From the NCBI GenBank assembly GCA_003956705.1, contig QZCP01000556.1:62001-126000 (forward strand): 64,000 bases of DNA, given 5' to 3'. Below the pieces are notes generated by a model that worked only from the letters and a program-made list of their open reading frames with translations, had not been told where the DNA came from and searched no databases. Below, one piece after another: positions 1 to 14,600 of the stretch. Position 1 is the first letter of the stretch, and every line of letters begins with the position of its first letter. Position numbers and translations under genes: made by a program. The stretch is from Brevipalpus yothersi (Eukaryota > Arthropoda > Arachnida > Trombidiformes > Tenuipalpidae).

Positions 1-2444
1 TAAAATGATAACCTGGGCTGAGTGTGTCATCTTCTTGAGACATTTTGAATTGGATTTGTTCGTAAATCCGAAGCTTAGATTAAGACTTTTAGCTAGTACA
101 ATATAGAGTATTCGACATTGCTTCGTTTGTTGTCGAATGATCAAAACCATGGTTACAACCTTATGTTATGAATGTTCTGTCAGCTATCGGCTGATGGGAT
201 AAGGATCCACAATTTTTCATACATGATGATTCCAGTATTCTGAGGAGGAAGCAGATCGGTGAGATGGATAGGGAAACTGTCATGATGATGAACAAAATCC
301 AGAGAGAGAAAAAAAACGGGATATCGAGTTTGTTCTGGATGAGTGCAAACACCTTTACTTCTTCCCACAATCGTTGGATGAACTGAGCTGAACAGTCGAG
401 TAGCATTCAGCACAATGGAATTTTTTTTGCCCACAATCACCTGGAGAGCGAATAAATTTGTATGCGGGTTGCTGGCATAGATTCGCTTTTTTTTAATTGT
501 ATTGGGAGCATATTCAGGCCTAGATAATAGAGGAGCATGAAAATGAAAATTTATCATCCAATCTTGTCAACACACAGACACACAGACAAGTAAGTCGATT
601 GTCTATGGTGTGAATTATTAGTATTACTAATGTTATTATTATCTTTACTCACCGAATATCGCCTTGACGGATATAATCATAGACTGTAAGAATTGAATTC
701 CAATCAGTTAAGACTACTGGTTACCTTATCTATGTTGACAGGAGAGAGAGAGAGAGAGCGAAGATGAAACCCATGAACATGGAGATATTAGTATGGATTG
801 GGAAAAGGTGGATGGGTGGATGAATAGATTATCTTGAATACATACCCAACAGTTTGATTTGGGAGAAGAATGAGACCTGAACATTGGTTTATGATTGAGT
901 TCTATAATAAGGTATTGACGCACATAGGCAATATAATGCGACACTCTTGATAATTCCAGTGAAAAGGCAATGATATTATGATTTGATTGACTAAAATCAA
1001 GGGGCATGTTCACAAGACCAACGAGAAAAAGATAAGACTAGTGGTAGCATTAACTACCGATTGTTTGAGTAGATAATTTATTTCCCATTTTCGTCATGAT
1101 GTGACAATTATTCACACCTCGAAAAAAAAATCATTTCACCTAGGGAAGCTAAAAAATTTGACTTTCTATGGAAGTTATTTAAGAATTACTCATCCCAAAA
1201 CTTTTACTCAACAAAAACTTTTTTTCACATCAAACTATTTCGTCATCTTAAATAACAGCTGATTTACTTTGTCTAGGCTGAGATGGCGACACAGTTGAGA
1301 TCGAATTTTTTTCCGAAGATTTTCGAAAACTTTTCTTTTTCTGCTTATTTTGAAAGTTTTCGAAATGAAATGAAATTTGAGATTCAAATGATTTGATTTA
1401 ATTGATTTGTGATTTAATTTTTTCCCACCAAATTATTAGTTTAATGCAAACGTACATGCTGATAAAAAGTAAAGGGAGCGCGTCAAGTCAAAAAGTGTGT
1501 GTGTGTGTTTCTCTCTCCCGGACATGAGCTGTAATGTAATGACAAGAAGGGAGAAAAGAGTAAGATTGATTTCGGCTTGAACATGATCATCAACACACAT
1601 TTTTGCCTCAGTTATCAAGCGTAAAGCTTCTGTCACACATCGAATTTTGAGCCATCTCACTGTCGGGGACAGGCAAAGACAGTGCGAGAGAAAGATAAAA
1701 AAAGAAAGAAAGAGAGAAAGAGAGTGAGATATATAATGCAACACACAAATCGTGAGTGATAGAACGAAAAATAATCATCAAAATTGTCTTCATCGAGTTT
1801 TGTAATTGAGTTCACAAACTTACACATCTGATCTCATCCCATCATCATCAATATCATCATCATCACACACACACATACACTTTCTCCTCTTTTTTTCACT
1901 CTCTCTCTCTCTTCTCTGTATCATTTATTCCGCCTGCAGAGAGATAGGAGGAGATCAGTGGAAAGAGAGAGAGAAGAAGAAGAAAAAACTTGTTCAGTTT
2001 GGCCGTGGCTTTTCAGCCAGTGGTGTGTATATGCTGTACTGTGCTGTGCTGTGTGTATGTGTGTGTAGTATGCTCATAGGCGATGAGTTTCAAGTTCGCT
2101 GGTTTTGATATATTCTTCTTATTCTCAGAAAAGTAAAGTTTCTTGTTGGTGTTACTTACTTTCCGCCTGAAACCCACATCACTTTCACTGGCTGTTTGTG
2201 TGTGTTTATTTGTGCACTGGAGTCTACAGTCATTCTTTTTATGTGGTACTGTTTAGTTTCTCCATCTCTTTCATCTCTTTCTCCTCCCTCTCCTTCTTCT
2301 TCTTCTTCTTCTTCAATCATCATTAATCGACTACTAAAACTACTGCTACACTCTCACAGTGGGTGTCTGTGTGTGTGGTGTTCTCGCTTGTTGTGACCGC
2401 ATGTCGGTCTAAGTAGTCATTTTATCATCATTGCGAATTCCATC
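1..2444. other. Intergenic / 5' flank of PMCA
   Basis: No gene could be supported here. Short open frames on both strands lack family similarity and codon character. The segment holds one copy of a dispersed repeat (686-1000), CA/GT and CTT simple repeats, and from about 1800 a pyrimidine-rich stretch that probably contains the PMCA promoter and 5' untranslated exon(s). I could not place the transcription start or any upstream intron. Confidence 0.5.
686..1000 (+). repeat. Dispersed repeat A, copy 1
   Basis: Shares ordered blocks with 49295-49591: GTAAGAATTGAATT at the left end, AGTTAAGACTACTG, CTTATCT, ATACCCAA-AGTT in the middle and GACTAAAATCAA at the right end. Length 315 bp versus 297 bp. 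Nature unknown. Confidence 0.6.
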
Positions 2445-3860
2445 ATGCCAATCGAAGACAATGTACCAAGTGGATCAGCATTTTCGGTTACCACCGGTCA
2501 ACTTCGAGAGCTCATGGAATCTCGAGGTCCCGAGGCGGTATCGAAAGTTGATAAAGATTTTGGTGGTGTACAAAATTTATGTAGATCACTGAAAACTGAT
2601 CCAAATGCTGGTATACCAAGTGACACACGAACACTGGATGATCGACGAAAAGTATTCGGATCAAATGTTACACCTCCGAAGCCAGCGAAAACATTCCTCC
2701 AGCTTGTGTTTGAAGCATTTCAAGACGTCACTCTTCTTATTCTCGAAGTTGCTGCTGTGATATCTTTATTGTTATCGTTATATTCGCCCGCGGAAGAGGA
2801 AGGAAGTTCATCAGCCGCATCCGAAGAGAGTGAAGCTAGCTGGATCGAAGGGGCAGCCATATTAATCAGTGTACTTATTGTTGTCTTAGTGACCGCTACC
2901 AATGATTACACAAAAGAGAAACAGTTTCGAGGTAAATCACCTTACCATCCTGAATACTTTTGTTACATACACACATGTACACACACACACACATACACAC
3001 ATAGACACACTATTTCTTACTTATTTTCTTTTCACTTTACCCATTGAACGCCCACACGATTGCCTTCTTTTCTAGCAATTATTGTCTTTTTGCCTCTTTT
3101 GTAATCGCTTTTCTATTCTGTCGTGATGGTCACTCTTATATTGGCCCATTGATTGGTAATTGAAAATACACTAGGATTCTTCTAAGTGAACCCTAGATCT
3201 GTTTTATGAGTCTTCGAAAAAGACAGGAATAATGGGAGAAGAGAGCGAGAGAGAGAAACAGAGAAACAGAAGCTTTATGCTTTCTCCTAATGTTGATCAG
3301 AACTAACTTTCCACAGCTTTTTAAACATGTTCCTTTCGGAAAGAGATTTTGTTTCTCTCTGTCCTTTTCTCTGTTTCTCTGTTTCATTTTCTCACTTCAG
3401 TCGCAATTACAAATACACATGGCTAAGAACAACTCTCTCTGATGTAAACTTTCATCCCAAATTACCTAGTAGACTTTCCTTTGGGCGATGGATTTTTTCC
3501 TTGAAAAAAAACTTTTCATGAAGCTAGATGCATCTTGTTCCTGATTCTTTTCTCATCAATCGCTTCTTGAATTTCACCAGGGTAATCAAAGCAAGCTTTT
3601 TGAAAGTACATCTTGTATCATCTTGTTTTTTCACTACGTATGATCAATCAAAGTCGACTAAGGTTTTCGAAGGAAATTCATTCACTGTGAAACTATTTTC
3701 TCCTTCAACAATGGCCCTTGTTGATTCATTAGGTGATTCTCTCTGATTACTACCAACCAATCATCATTGCTTGCACAATTACTCATATATTTCACCCGAT
3801 CAAGCTCAGATTTTCTTCGAAATTTATGAACCTTCTCTGCCAATTATTTAGTAAAAACTG

Positions 3861-3922
<62 letters not shown>

Positions 3923-4438
3923 TCACTCACTTTCCTCCTCTTACTCACACACAATCACGCACAACAACAGCCTTTTTTGGTAAATAACTAGTTATGGGTT
4001 GGGATAAAAATTCATAGGAATCATTTGAGCTGTAACTTGGAAAAGATACGATAGCTAAAAGCATCAAGAACTCCCTGTGCGAAGATAAGAGATGATTGAA
4101 TTATGTTCATAACAATTCCGACTGATTACTCTGAAAACATTAGACTCTGATGGGCACTTGAGCATCTAAACTTTTGTTGTAGAAATTGGGAAATTGGGAG
4201 AGAAAGAGAGACCATTGGCTTGGTCCAAGCTCACTGGTCATGAACATTTTCTCTCCAGTTGCAGTTTCATCATCCAGCGTCAAAATTCAATCTCACTTAT
4301 TGCTTGTTTGCCTTTTCCGTGCCTTACGATTTTCTTTAACCAACAGTAGACTACCTCTCTTTTCTGTCTCTCTTTGCCTGTCTACCAGAACTAATACTCC
4401 CCCCATTGATAGTCTTATCGCTTTTTTCTTGCCCCCGG

Positions 4439-4502
<64 letters not shown>

Positions 4503-6154
4503 CTATTTTCTCTCCTATCAAATACCCTATCAATAACTTGCTACAGCCAATATGTTCTCTCATGTGTGAGTTACATTCGTCTTTCTTTCCCTCTTCTCTG
4601 ACTGATCAGTTCATGATTATGGGACTTGGATGACTATTAATCGATAGAATCATCATGAGCCATACTCGATGAATTTGCATCCAAGCGGATGTTAATTTCC
4701 TCGCCTAATTTTCTCTTGATTGAAAGAATTTGTCTTGTCAACTCATCTCATCTCTCTCTCCCTTCCTCCCTTTCTCCCCTACTTGTGCATCCTTTTCGAT
4801 ACTTCATTATTGAAGATGTAGGTTTTCACCTACTCAATTTTGATTAGAATAATCTGTCATCGTGTCACATGTGAAGGTATGGTCACCTAACCTGAGATAA
4901 CATGATCTCGCTCTAGTTAACATCGAACGCGTAATCGAGACGTTGCTCCTTATTGATTGAAGTTTAGACTTGAATCTCTAGTTGCACACATGAACTCACA
5001 TCTCTGCCAAAGGTTCTAGCATTCCATTTGAATTGAGTTTCTCCTATGACGTTGCTTTTTTCTTCAGATTATGATCCATATTGTCTGGAGGATCTTTTTT
5101 CAAGTATTTTGAAGACAGAAAAATTTTTTCCTCTCTTAACTTCTCCATTTTCCCCTCCATGGCTTCGATTGGTTTCATCGTTTTTTGAATTTTGAACTTG
5201 ATTTTTACCGGTGAAAAATAGTGACTCAAAATCGATATAACTCAGTCACATCTTGAGATGTTCCTAAATTCATCTTTCGATTCAGTAGCTCTATCACAAA
5301 CACGCTGACTCTGTAATGTTTCTCCCACCATGTCATGTGCATCTTTGTCTTGAGCTAAGTCCGCTTCTCTCATGCATATAAAGCTCTTGATTTCTTTTAT
5401 ATGTCATTCTTGAAAGAAATAAAGCGGAAAGGACCCCTGCATGGTAAAATCTTCCATCTGCTTGAAGAAATCTTTCAGGATATCCCAGTATTCTGAGAAA
5501 GCGAATGAAAAGAAAGAAAGATATTCACTGTGAAAACAAGCACAACTGGAAAAGCTGTTACAATCTTCTTCTTCTCCAGCCCATTATCAAGTAGAACGAG
5601 ACGTGTGTAGACATTACTTGACACTCATTTTCGTGCCATATTCATTCATTCATCACACTCTCGAAAAAGTCCTTCGAATTTCTCATCAATGATACAATCT
5701 TGTATATGTTTTCAACATTATAAACAATGACAAGGATGATACTTTTGAGAAGAGAGAAGAGATAGAGTGAAAGATATTGGATGTTAATGTCTACATGATT
5801 AAACAGAGGTCGACAATATCTAATACATATTCACTAAAGAATTAGGTGATCGAAAAAAAAGTAGAAAGTATAGAAAACTTATCTCTAGTGTAGACAAAAT
5901 TCATTTACATCTATTCATTCGATTCGCCCATAATGGCAGCCTCCTATTCTGTATAAATTGCTCATACATAATCCATTTGATCAAGCTTAGCTTCTTCTCT
6001 CTTTTTCTCCGCTTTCTTCTACTCTTTTCTCAACCAAATGTCCCGAAACCATAGAATAACTTTCGCTTTCGATGAATGGCTCTTGAAACCTTGCTATTGA
6101 ATCTAAATCGACTCCACCCCCCTGAATGTGTGTGTTAGTTTTGCATCTGTTAGG

Positions 6155-6215
<61 letters not shown>

Positions 6216-8935
6216 GAATTAGGTAACCCACTAAATCCTGAAGTGATGGTGATCCGAGATCATCTCGTAGGAGAAAATAAATTGCATTGTATCGTTGAAA
6301 AAACCTCCAGAATTCTTGTGCTATTTTTCATTTCAACATTTTACGCAATCATCTCGATTAGAGTGATATATATATATTCTGAGATTGAAATATTTCTCAA
6401 AAGTACAAAGCGATGCTCTATTCTTCCTCTTATCATACGCTAGTTATTGAATCGATATAAATCGAACCTTGTTGAGAATAGTTCAAATATTTATCCTAAT
6501 ATTCAAATACAAAATAAATATATCATGGGAATAGGGCCTTTACCCATGAGAGAGTACCATGAGGCATCAGAGAAAACAGACAATGTCCTCTCTATAAATA
6601 AACCAATTCTCACTTTCTCTCTTTCTATCTCTCTCTCTCTCTTTCCGTAACCATGATCAAGCTGATTGCGATGAAGTTACTCTTGCGTTATTCAATCATT
6701 TTTTCATCCAAGAAAGAGAAATATTAGCGTGTGTGTATATCATCTGTGTGTATGTGTGTATCAAATCGATGAATCTGAAATGAAATATACTTGTATGGGT
6801 CTAAGAGCGCATGATAGGGTTCTGGTGTGTATGATTCCATGAAATATTATTTCAGTTGTATCCACGTTCTTTCTTCAAGATGAGAGATGTAAGGAATGAA
6901 TAAATCTGTGTAAATTTCTTATGATCTCTCTCTCTCCTACTCTCTATGACTGTATTCTCTTGAGAGAAAGAAAGAAATAACTTCTTCTATGCTCTAACAA
7001 ATTTACCATCTAAGTGCACAAAAGAGACTGAGAAGAGTTGGAAAAGAAGAAAGAAGATAGTCAAGATGTGCGACTTTCTTCAAAATTGTTCAAGTGATGA
7101 TACTTTCTTGGATTATAATGCTCTCTTGAGACTTTTTGGCCACTTTTCATGAACTTTTGAGAGAACTTTTCGAAAAGATGTTTGCCTTTCAATCTTACCT
7201 CAAAATGATGTGGACATAGAAACATTTGTTCCTTCTTTTCAAGTAAAAAAATTTTTTTCTTCTTATTCTCTCCATCTTCTTTCCTTATTTCCTTTTTCAT
7301 TGCCCTAAAGGTCTTCAAGATCGAATCGAACAGGAGCACAAATTCAGCGTTATTCGTGGCGGTGAATTGATGCAGATTCTTGTCAGTGAAATTGTTGTTG
7401 GAGATATCTGTCAAGTTAAATATGGTTAGTATTCTTCTGCTACTCTTTTATTACTTGTCAAGCATATCCATGCTCATCGTTAACACATTTTTTTTTCTCC
7501 TTCATTATATACATCATCTCCTTTTATTCCTTATTCTTTCTCATCTCACAATATTATATCAGGCGATTTGTTGCCAGCCGATGGTGTCCTTATTCAAAGC
7601 AATGATCTTAAGGTGGATGAGAGCTCACTGACCGGAGAATCCGATCATGTCAAGAAAGGCGAAAATAGAGATCCACTACTCCTATCAGGTAATCTATATA
7701 TATGAGAAAATAACCATCTATCGACTTTTCAGCTACACCATACTTACATATATCTATCCACGATCCTTCTGCCAATCAGTGGATTCATGAACAATATTCA
7801 ATGATCCTCTCTTTCTTTCCCGCCGAATCTGACTCTTGACATTTTTCCTCCTCTCATCCATAAGGTACTCACGTCATGGAAGGCAATGGTCGTATGGTTG
7901 TCACCGCTGTGGGGGTCAATTCACAGGCAGGAATAATTCTATCCTTACTAGGAGCCACTAGTGGTGATCCATCTCAGCAGAAAAGTGAGTGCCTGAGAGA
8001 ATTTTCTCATTTTGAAGCCATATTTGTGATTTTTTTCTTCCAAAGAGTTTCGTAACCCGCAACCTTTATTGTTTTTTTCTTTCACCATTTCTATTGAGGC
8101 CAATTTTGTACGGGCTGCTGACCAGAGAATTTTATATTAGTAGTGAGAGAAAGGAAAGTTTTTTTCATCTCCAAGAAAGATATTGAAAGTATTCCGAGAA
8201 TTTCTTATTCTGTATTGTAGGGTCTTATTTTTCTTAACCTTTCATCTGTAAAATTGCGGAGGGAAAAGAGTGTTTACATGATTAGATCATGATTTGATGA
8301 ATTTTTCAGCATGATTCATGTTTCATTCATATCTTTTGGAATATTTTGTTTCGGATGGCTCCCTTAATTTGCTTAAAATTTATGATCAGTGGTAGTCAAT
8401 TTGTCATTGATACCATCTCTTCTACTACGAAATATTTAATCATTTATTTAGTAACAATTACTCAACTAAAAACCCTTGAGCTCCGACCAAAAATTCATCG
8501 AGTTTAACATGAAGTGCAACCCATTTATTTTTTGCTTTTCGTTCGATGAAAAAATGTTTCATTATCTATCATTCTACAGACGGAGCCATTGAAAGAGGAG
8601 AATCTATCAAAGAAATTACGGATCAAGATGGTACCAAAATCTGCAAGAACAAGGCAGACAAGGACGAAGATAGTAATTCCGAAAAGTCAAAGTCCATTCT
8701 TCAAGCTAAATTGACCAAATTGGCCATTCAGATAAGCTATGCAGGTAATCTCTCTCCTCCTATTTCTTTTATGTATCTGTCTTGTTTATACTGTATTTTC
8801 CTGAAAAGTCATCTCTGGACAGAGACATCATCAATATTCACGCTACGAAATCCCCTGATACCATTCGAATGCTCCACTGAAAATGCACTCTGCTTGTCTA
8901 GTCACCCCTTGATATGAGATTTTTTCCAGACTTTC

Positions 8936-9014
<79 letters not shown>

Positions 9015-11653
9015 TCTCTATTCCATGAGATGATTTTTTTTGTTCATTTGATAATATCTATCCAGTCATTGCTACCCTTTCTCCCATACATGGAGAATGG
9101 TAGTCCTTCTCACTTTTGGGCTCATCAATCTAGTTATTCAAAATTGAATTATAAATAAGATTTATTTGGAACGGGGTGGTGAAAAAAATTCAATTCAATA
9201 TTTGACAGCTCAATTCCACATCAATGAACACACAGCAGAACAGCATATATTGAGTGTAAATGATTAGCACTATATGTTGACGTCGATGTTAATTCTCGAT
9301 TAATACAAGTATTAGTAGCAGCTTGTGTTTTGGTGGATGTGAAAATAGAGAGAAAAGGGGGAGGAGGGGGAGAAGAGGGTTACGCAAGTGCCCTACAATT
9401 CTGGAAAAAATGGGAAAAAAGAGACACATTACGATGGTATAGACTATAAATATGCAATAAAAATGTGGGAAAAGAGAAAACGAGGGCAAATGGAATGCTT
9501 AGATCAGGATTTCTCTATTCAGTAAAAAAAATTCAGTGAAGAAAGAGCACTATTTTTTGGTATCTACATGACCATTGAAGGCTTTCTATTCATGTAACAA
9601 AAAGTGTAAATTTAAAGTCGAGAGAAAATATCGAGTGTTGTAAAGCTGATTCAGAGTCACAGTCAAAAGAATCTCTCTTTTTTCTCTATGAGAAATGAGA
9701 AAAAAAGACGCAACTTGCTCGACAGTGATGTGGAAACTTTGGAGCACTGTGAAAAAGGATCATGACAGTGAAAAGAGGTGTATGGCTTGAGTGAATAGAA
9801 ATTGATTCTGCAAAGAACAGTGTCTGGGATGATAGAATTCCTTAGAGAAAATATACTATCATGTCGCAGAGAAGAGACTTTTCAGCATCTCTCTCTTATT
9901 GATGCAGCCAAAAGGAGAAGAGGAACGAAAAAAGAGAGAAAAGGTGTGATATTGAATTGAAGATCAGCTTATAAGGAAAAAAGGAACGTACGCCTAGTCA
10001 AAATTTAACCATTGAGGAATAGCCCAACAGATGAGGATGATATTATTATTATTATAGTCTTTGAATATTTCATAGTAATAGCTGATCCATCTTTTCCATA
10101 TATTTTTCTTCCTCAGCTTATGCATAGTGAATGACAAAATAAAAGGAATCTAGATGAGAAAAGTTTGGCAAACGAGTTTTTGTTTTACTCATTAAAACTG
10201 GTAAAAAATGCGTGACAATATTCTCATTAGGAATAATCTAGCGATAGATTGAGAAGGAAAAAAGTGTTCTTTTGAGAGAAAAATCATTTTTTATGAGAAA
10301 TACAGAAGTATTATGTAGGTTCAAGAAAGTATGGGAATTGGTTACACTAATGGAATCTATATTGGATAGACTATTAAGGGGAACCCTTTCTTTAGGAGGT
10401 TAAAGTCTAGCCTTTTAACCGATACCCAACACACAAAAGAAAATCTAGGCATTTTATTTCAAGAATTTTGATGAATCAATCATGTTTTCTTCAATTCTAA
10501 GAATAGTTGAACAAAAAAGAAAAAGAGAAAAGGGCACATTTTACCCTTTAGGTCTGTTTTCAATCATATCATACTCAGTATAAGAAACTGCCAATTAAAT
10601 CGAATGATTGGTGATCAATGAACAGGAAAGTAGCTTTACAGATTCGAGATAGAATGTAGAGAAAGTCAGTCCTTGATTGACAGTGTGTATGTGAAGTTCT
10701 TTGAAGTATTTTGACTTCAAAGGTAATTTCCTGAAAGTAATCGGTTGATCTAAGATCAACCATCTTGAAGAATTGTGTAATTTAAAACATTTAAAGTGTA
10801 ATTTAGAATGCAAATGAAATTAATATTGGATCCAAATAGAGAGAAAGGGGTAAATAAAGATAGACATATACGTAGTTCATAGCGATCGATTGTATCCAAG
10901 ACACTAAATCGAGGTGGAACCTAGTCGAGGAGAAAGTAACCAAGTTTCAATGCTCTGTTCATGTGTTGTAAAGCTTGAGAAAGAGAAAAAGACAGGAAAA
11001 GAGCATTTTGCCCTTTTTGCATCTATTTTCTCTCTATTTTCTCTTTCCTACACTTTTCGTTCAGAATACGTTCAGAATCGATATACTCCAGTTCTAATAG
11101 TTCTAATAGTGGCACCCTCTATTGAACATTGCCTGTAAGGTGTATTGAGTGATTCGTTGATGAATTATCGAATAAAAGAGAATGTATTTATCTAAAAGAT
11201 TTGATTGATTGAAGTAAGAAACATTCGATAGTAATATGAAGATTCGGATGACAGGAGCGTGCAACGTTGGCAGTAACCAATGCAGGAAGAGGAAGGAAGA
11301 GAGATAGATGTTGGTCAGTTTTCGATCGTTCACTCGATAGACAAAAATGAAAGAAAGAAAGATGTATATGAAGTGAGAATCCTAATGGAAAGTGCTCCTG
11401 AGATTTTTTTCGATCAAGAAGAACAAAAAAAGATTAATGGATTTCGGAAGTGATACAGATTCATCACAATACGGTGAATTGAGAGAAAATAGTGATCCTC
11501 AAGCCTAGTTGGAGGATCACGAAAGTTGGAAATTGATATTTTACCAGTTGATACCAATATTTTTTACTCTAGTAATCTTCGAATTGTTTTGAGCTGAATG
11601 AATCTTCGTTATTTCCTCTCTTTTTTCACTTTGATCTCCAATTTGAGAGATTA

Positions 11654-11697
<44 letters not shown>

Positions 11698-14600
11698 AAG
11701 TCAGCCAGAGTCGAGTGATTTTATGACTTGCATTCCAGCCGGTAAAACTCAGAAACATTATTTGAGCCTCACATCCTTTTCATTCACCGCCTCTTTTCTC
11801 TTTTTTCTCTCTTTCCAGGTTCATTAATCGCAATTTTAACAGTTTTAATTTTGACAACCCGCTATGTGATTCACGAATTCGCTATAAAAAAGGCCACCTT
11901 CTCATTTGCGAAAGATTTACGCTACTTCGTGAAATTCGTCATCATCGGTGTAACTGTTCTAGTGGTTGCAGTTCCCGAAGGTCTTCCACTGGCTGTTACG
12001 CTGGCCCTTGCTTATTCTGTCAAGGTAACAGTAATATGAGATAACCAAAGTTTCATTTCTATCATCCAATAATTCCCCTGATAACTGCTCCATGGTCAAA
12101 CTAGCAGACATGCTCACATATGTACTAGCATTGTATCTGATGTATAAGTATCAATCATATTCGGTTGTGCAATCTTTCTATTCCCACTTATTCACTCTTT
12201 CTCCTCCTTTTATGATCAATGAGTACAGTGAGTCCATCGAATGCTAATGAACATTGTCCAAAATTATCTTAGCAAGGGCTTCTCTTCCACACAATATCGC
12301 ACATCGATTTTGGACTAGGGCGTAGGTCTCGAATTCTTTTCACGAGTTTTTAAGCTATTGTATCCCTCTATTCTCTTCTGTTAATGGAATATATGGGACT
12401 GATTTATCTTGTATCCTTTATCATACTCATGCTCAATCTAGAGGTTACTTTGGGTGAGGTCTGCATCTCTTAACTTATTCTATCTCTCTTTTCTCTCTGC
12501 CCTTTTTTCCACTTTCGTAACCATTATTCTCCAGTTTGCTCTTGTGACTCTCGTTCAGAGAGTTCTACATTTCTATCTCTCTCACACACATGGAGAGAAC
12601 ATTTTGCTCATCTTCTACTGTAATTCTCCTTATATATATTGTGAAATATTCCAGCGTTTCTTTATGTTTTAGTCTAGTTTTCTTTCTTTCTCTCCTTCTC
12701 TCTCCCCTTATATATATTACTCTTTATCCAAGCGATTCCTAGGAGATAGGGAAAGACTTGTACTAGAAGTTCTAACTGAGATGATTGAAGAAGAGATGAA
12801 GAGATGACACGCATCGCTTAAGATGTTCTATTGCCTCTTCTATTCCCAAATAATGGTGCACTCTATCGTTCAATGGTCGTTAAAGTTCAGCATGAGAATT
12901 TCGAGGCGTTTCCTAAGAGCGAGCATTGCTAGCATATTCTGAAATTGTTCTTACTCTCATTCTCTCCCACTTTCGACACACACACATATACACACAGCGA
13001 TAACCCAACGTAACGATTTTGTCGTTGATGATTGTGTACAACTAACATGTGTAACAAGACTAACCATTTTAGTACCTCTTATTGATTGAGCATGAGAACC
13101 CTTTTAGATGAAAGAGAGAGAGAGAGAGAAAATGGCTTTCCAATATATCTCATCGCAGTCTTTTCAGTCTTGCGAGTTTTTTAATCTTCTTCTTGTTGAG
13201 ATATTCAACAGGATCGATTTAGTGACTTGAAAGAAGGGTAAAAGAGCTTCTAGCTAGCATGTGTATTGACCATTGAGAAGGTAATATGAGACTCCTTTCA
13301 CAGTATTTCCCTAGCATAGAAAACAACTTTCGCTTTTCCTTCCCCCATACACATACATGCATTCCTCAGTAGGTGAATAATAATTTCCTTGCTTTTCTGT
13401 AATTTACGTTAGATGTGAACACATTCACTCACACAAATCTACAAGATGAGCTATTCTATAGCTTTTGATGCTATTTTATACTCTGGCAGAAGATATACGT
13501 GAAAGAATACGGCCATAAGGCACAAAATTATATTCGATGGAATATATACAGTATAGTCAGTATGAAAAGAAGATTCTGGCTTCACCAACTTTACGCTGGA
13601 TCTAGATCAAGCTTTATGAGGAGCTTTTTCTCTCTCTCGTATCAATTTACTCTATTCTTTAGTTGCCCATAGCTTATCATCTTCCACTCTTGGTGATTCT
13701 CTCTCGCTTCCTCTGTATATCTCATCGTCAATGAATTTATTCTCACATTCCACTTTTCCTTCCTCTCTCGCTCTCTCTCGCTCTCTCTAGCGCATGATGC
13801 AAGATAATAATTTAGTTCGTCATTTGGATGCCTGTGAAACTATGGGTAATGCAACGGCAATATGCTCTGATAAGACTGGAACTTTGACCACGAATCGGAT
13901 GACTTGTGTGCAACAATGGATTTGTGGGAAACGTTACACAGAAACGCCGAAATTCGAAGAATTACCTCGAGAAGTTGCACAATTGATTGTGGATGGAATA
14001 TCGCTAAATAGCGCCTATACAACAAAGGTTTCGGTAAGCATAACATGGAATAAATCATAGAAATTCTAGTGCTATTAATGGTAGATGGTTAGCCATATTC
14101 TCATACCCTCAAAGAGATAGATTGATGATTACTGGTTTATGTGTTTATTTACATTTTCTCCACTATTAACATTTCCAGCCATCCGAGAATCCTGGAGAAC
14201 TGCCAAAGCATGTCGGAAATAAGACTGAATGTGCTCTACTTGGTTTTGTGCTCGATTTGGGTAAAGATTTTCAGACAAAAAGAAATGAAATCCCCGAAGA
14301 ATCATTGTACAAAGTGTATACTTTCAATTCTGTGCGGAAATCAATGACCACCGTCATTAAAATTCCGGATGGTTATCGAGTTTTCAGTAAAGGGGCTTCC
14401 GAAATTATCCTCAAGAGATGCACATTTATTTACGGTAATGATGGTAGACTGGAAAGATTTACCCGCGAAGACCAAGAGAATATGATAAAAAGTGTTATTG
14501 AGCCAATGGCTTGCGATGGCTTGCGAACCATCTCAATTGCTTACAAAGATTTGGTTAGACGTGCTCCAAAAGGTCCAAATGAGACTCAAATCGATGGAGA

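Noticed and set aside
180..557. 125-residue open frame on the minus strand with an ATG
   Set aside because: No family resemblance, low-complexity hydrophobic composition, and no splice partners. It is treated as chance.
4186..4633. Ser-Leu and Arg-Glu repeat open frames over (CT/GA)n
   Set aside because: They are read-through of dinucleotide repeats, appear on both strands and in several frames, and have no flanking coding signal. The same applies near 6126, 38194, 42677, 52435, 55505 and 59258.
10500..11040. Possible duplicated segment within PMCA intron 5 (around 10505-10565 and 10975-11040)
   Set aside because: The similarity is mostly purine-rich low complexity, and collinearity outside it was too weak to call.
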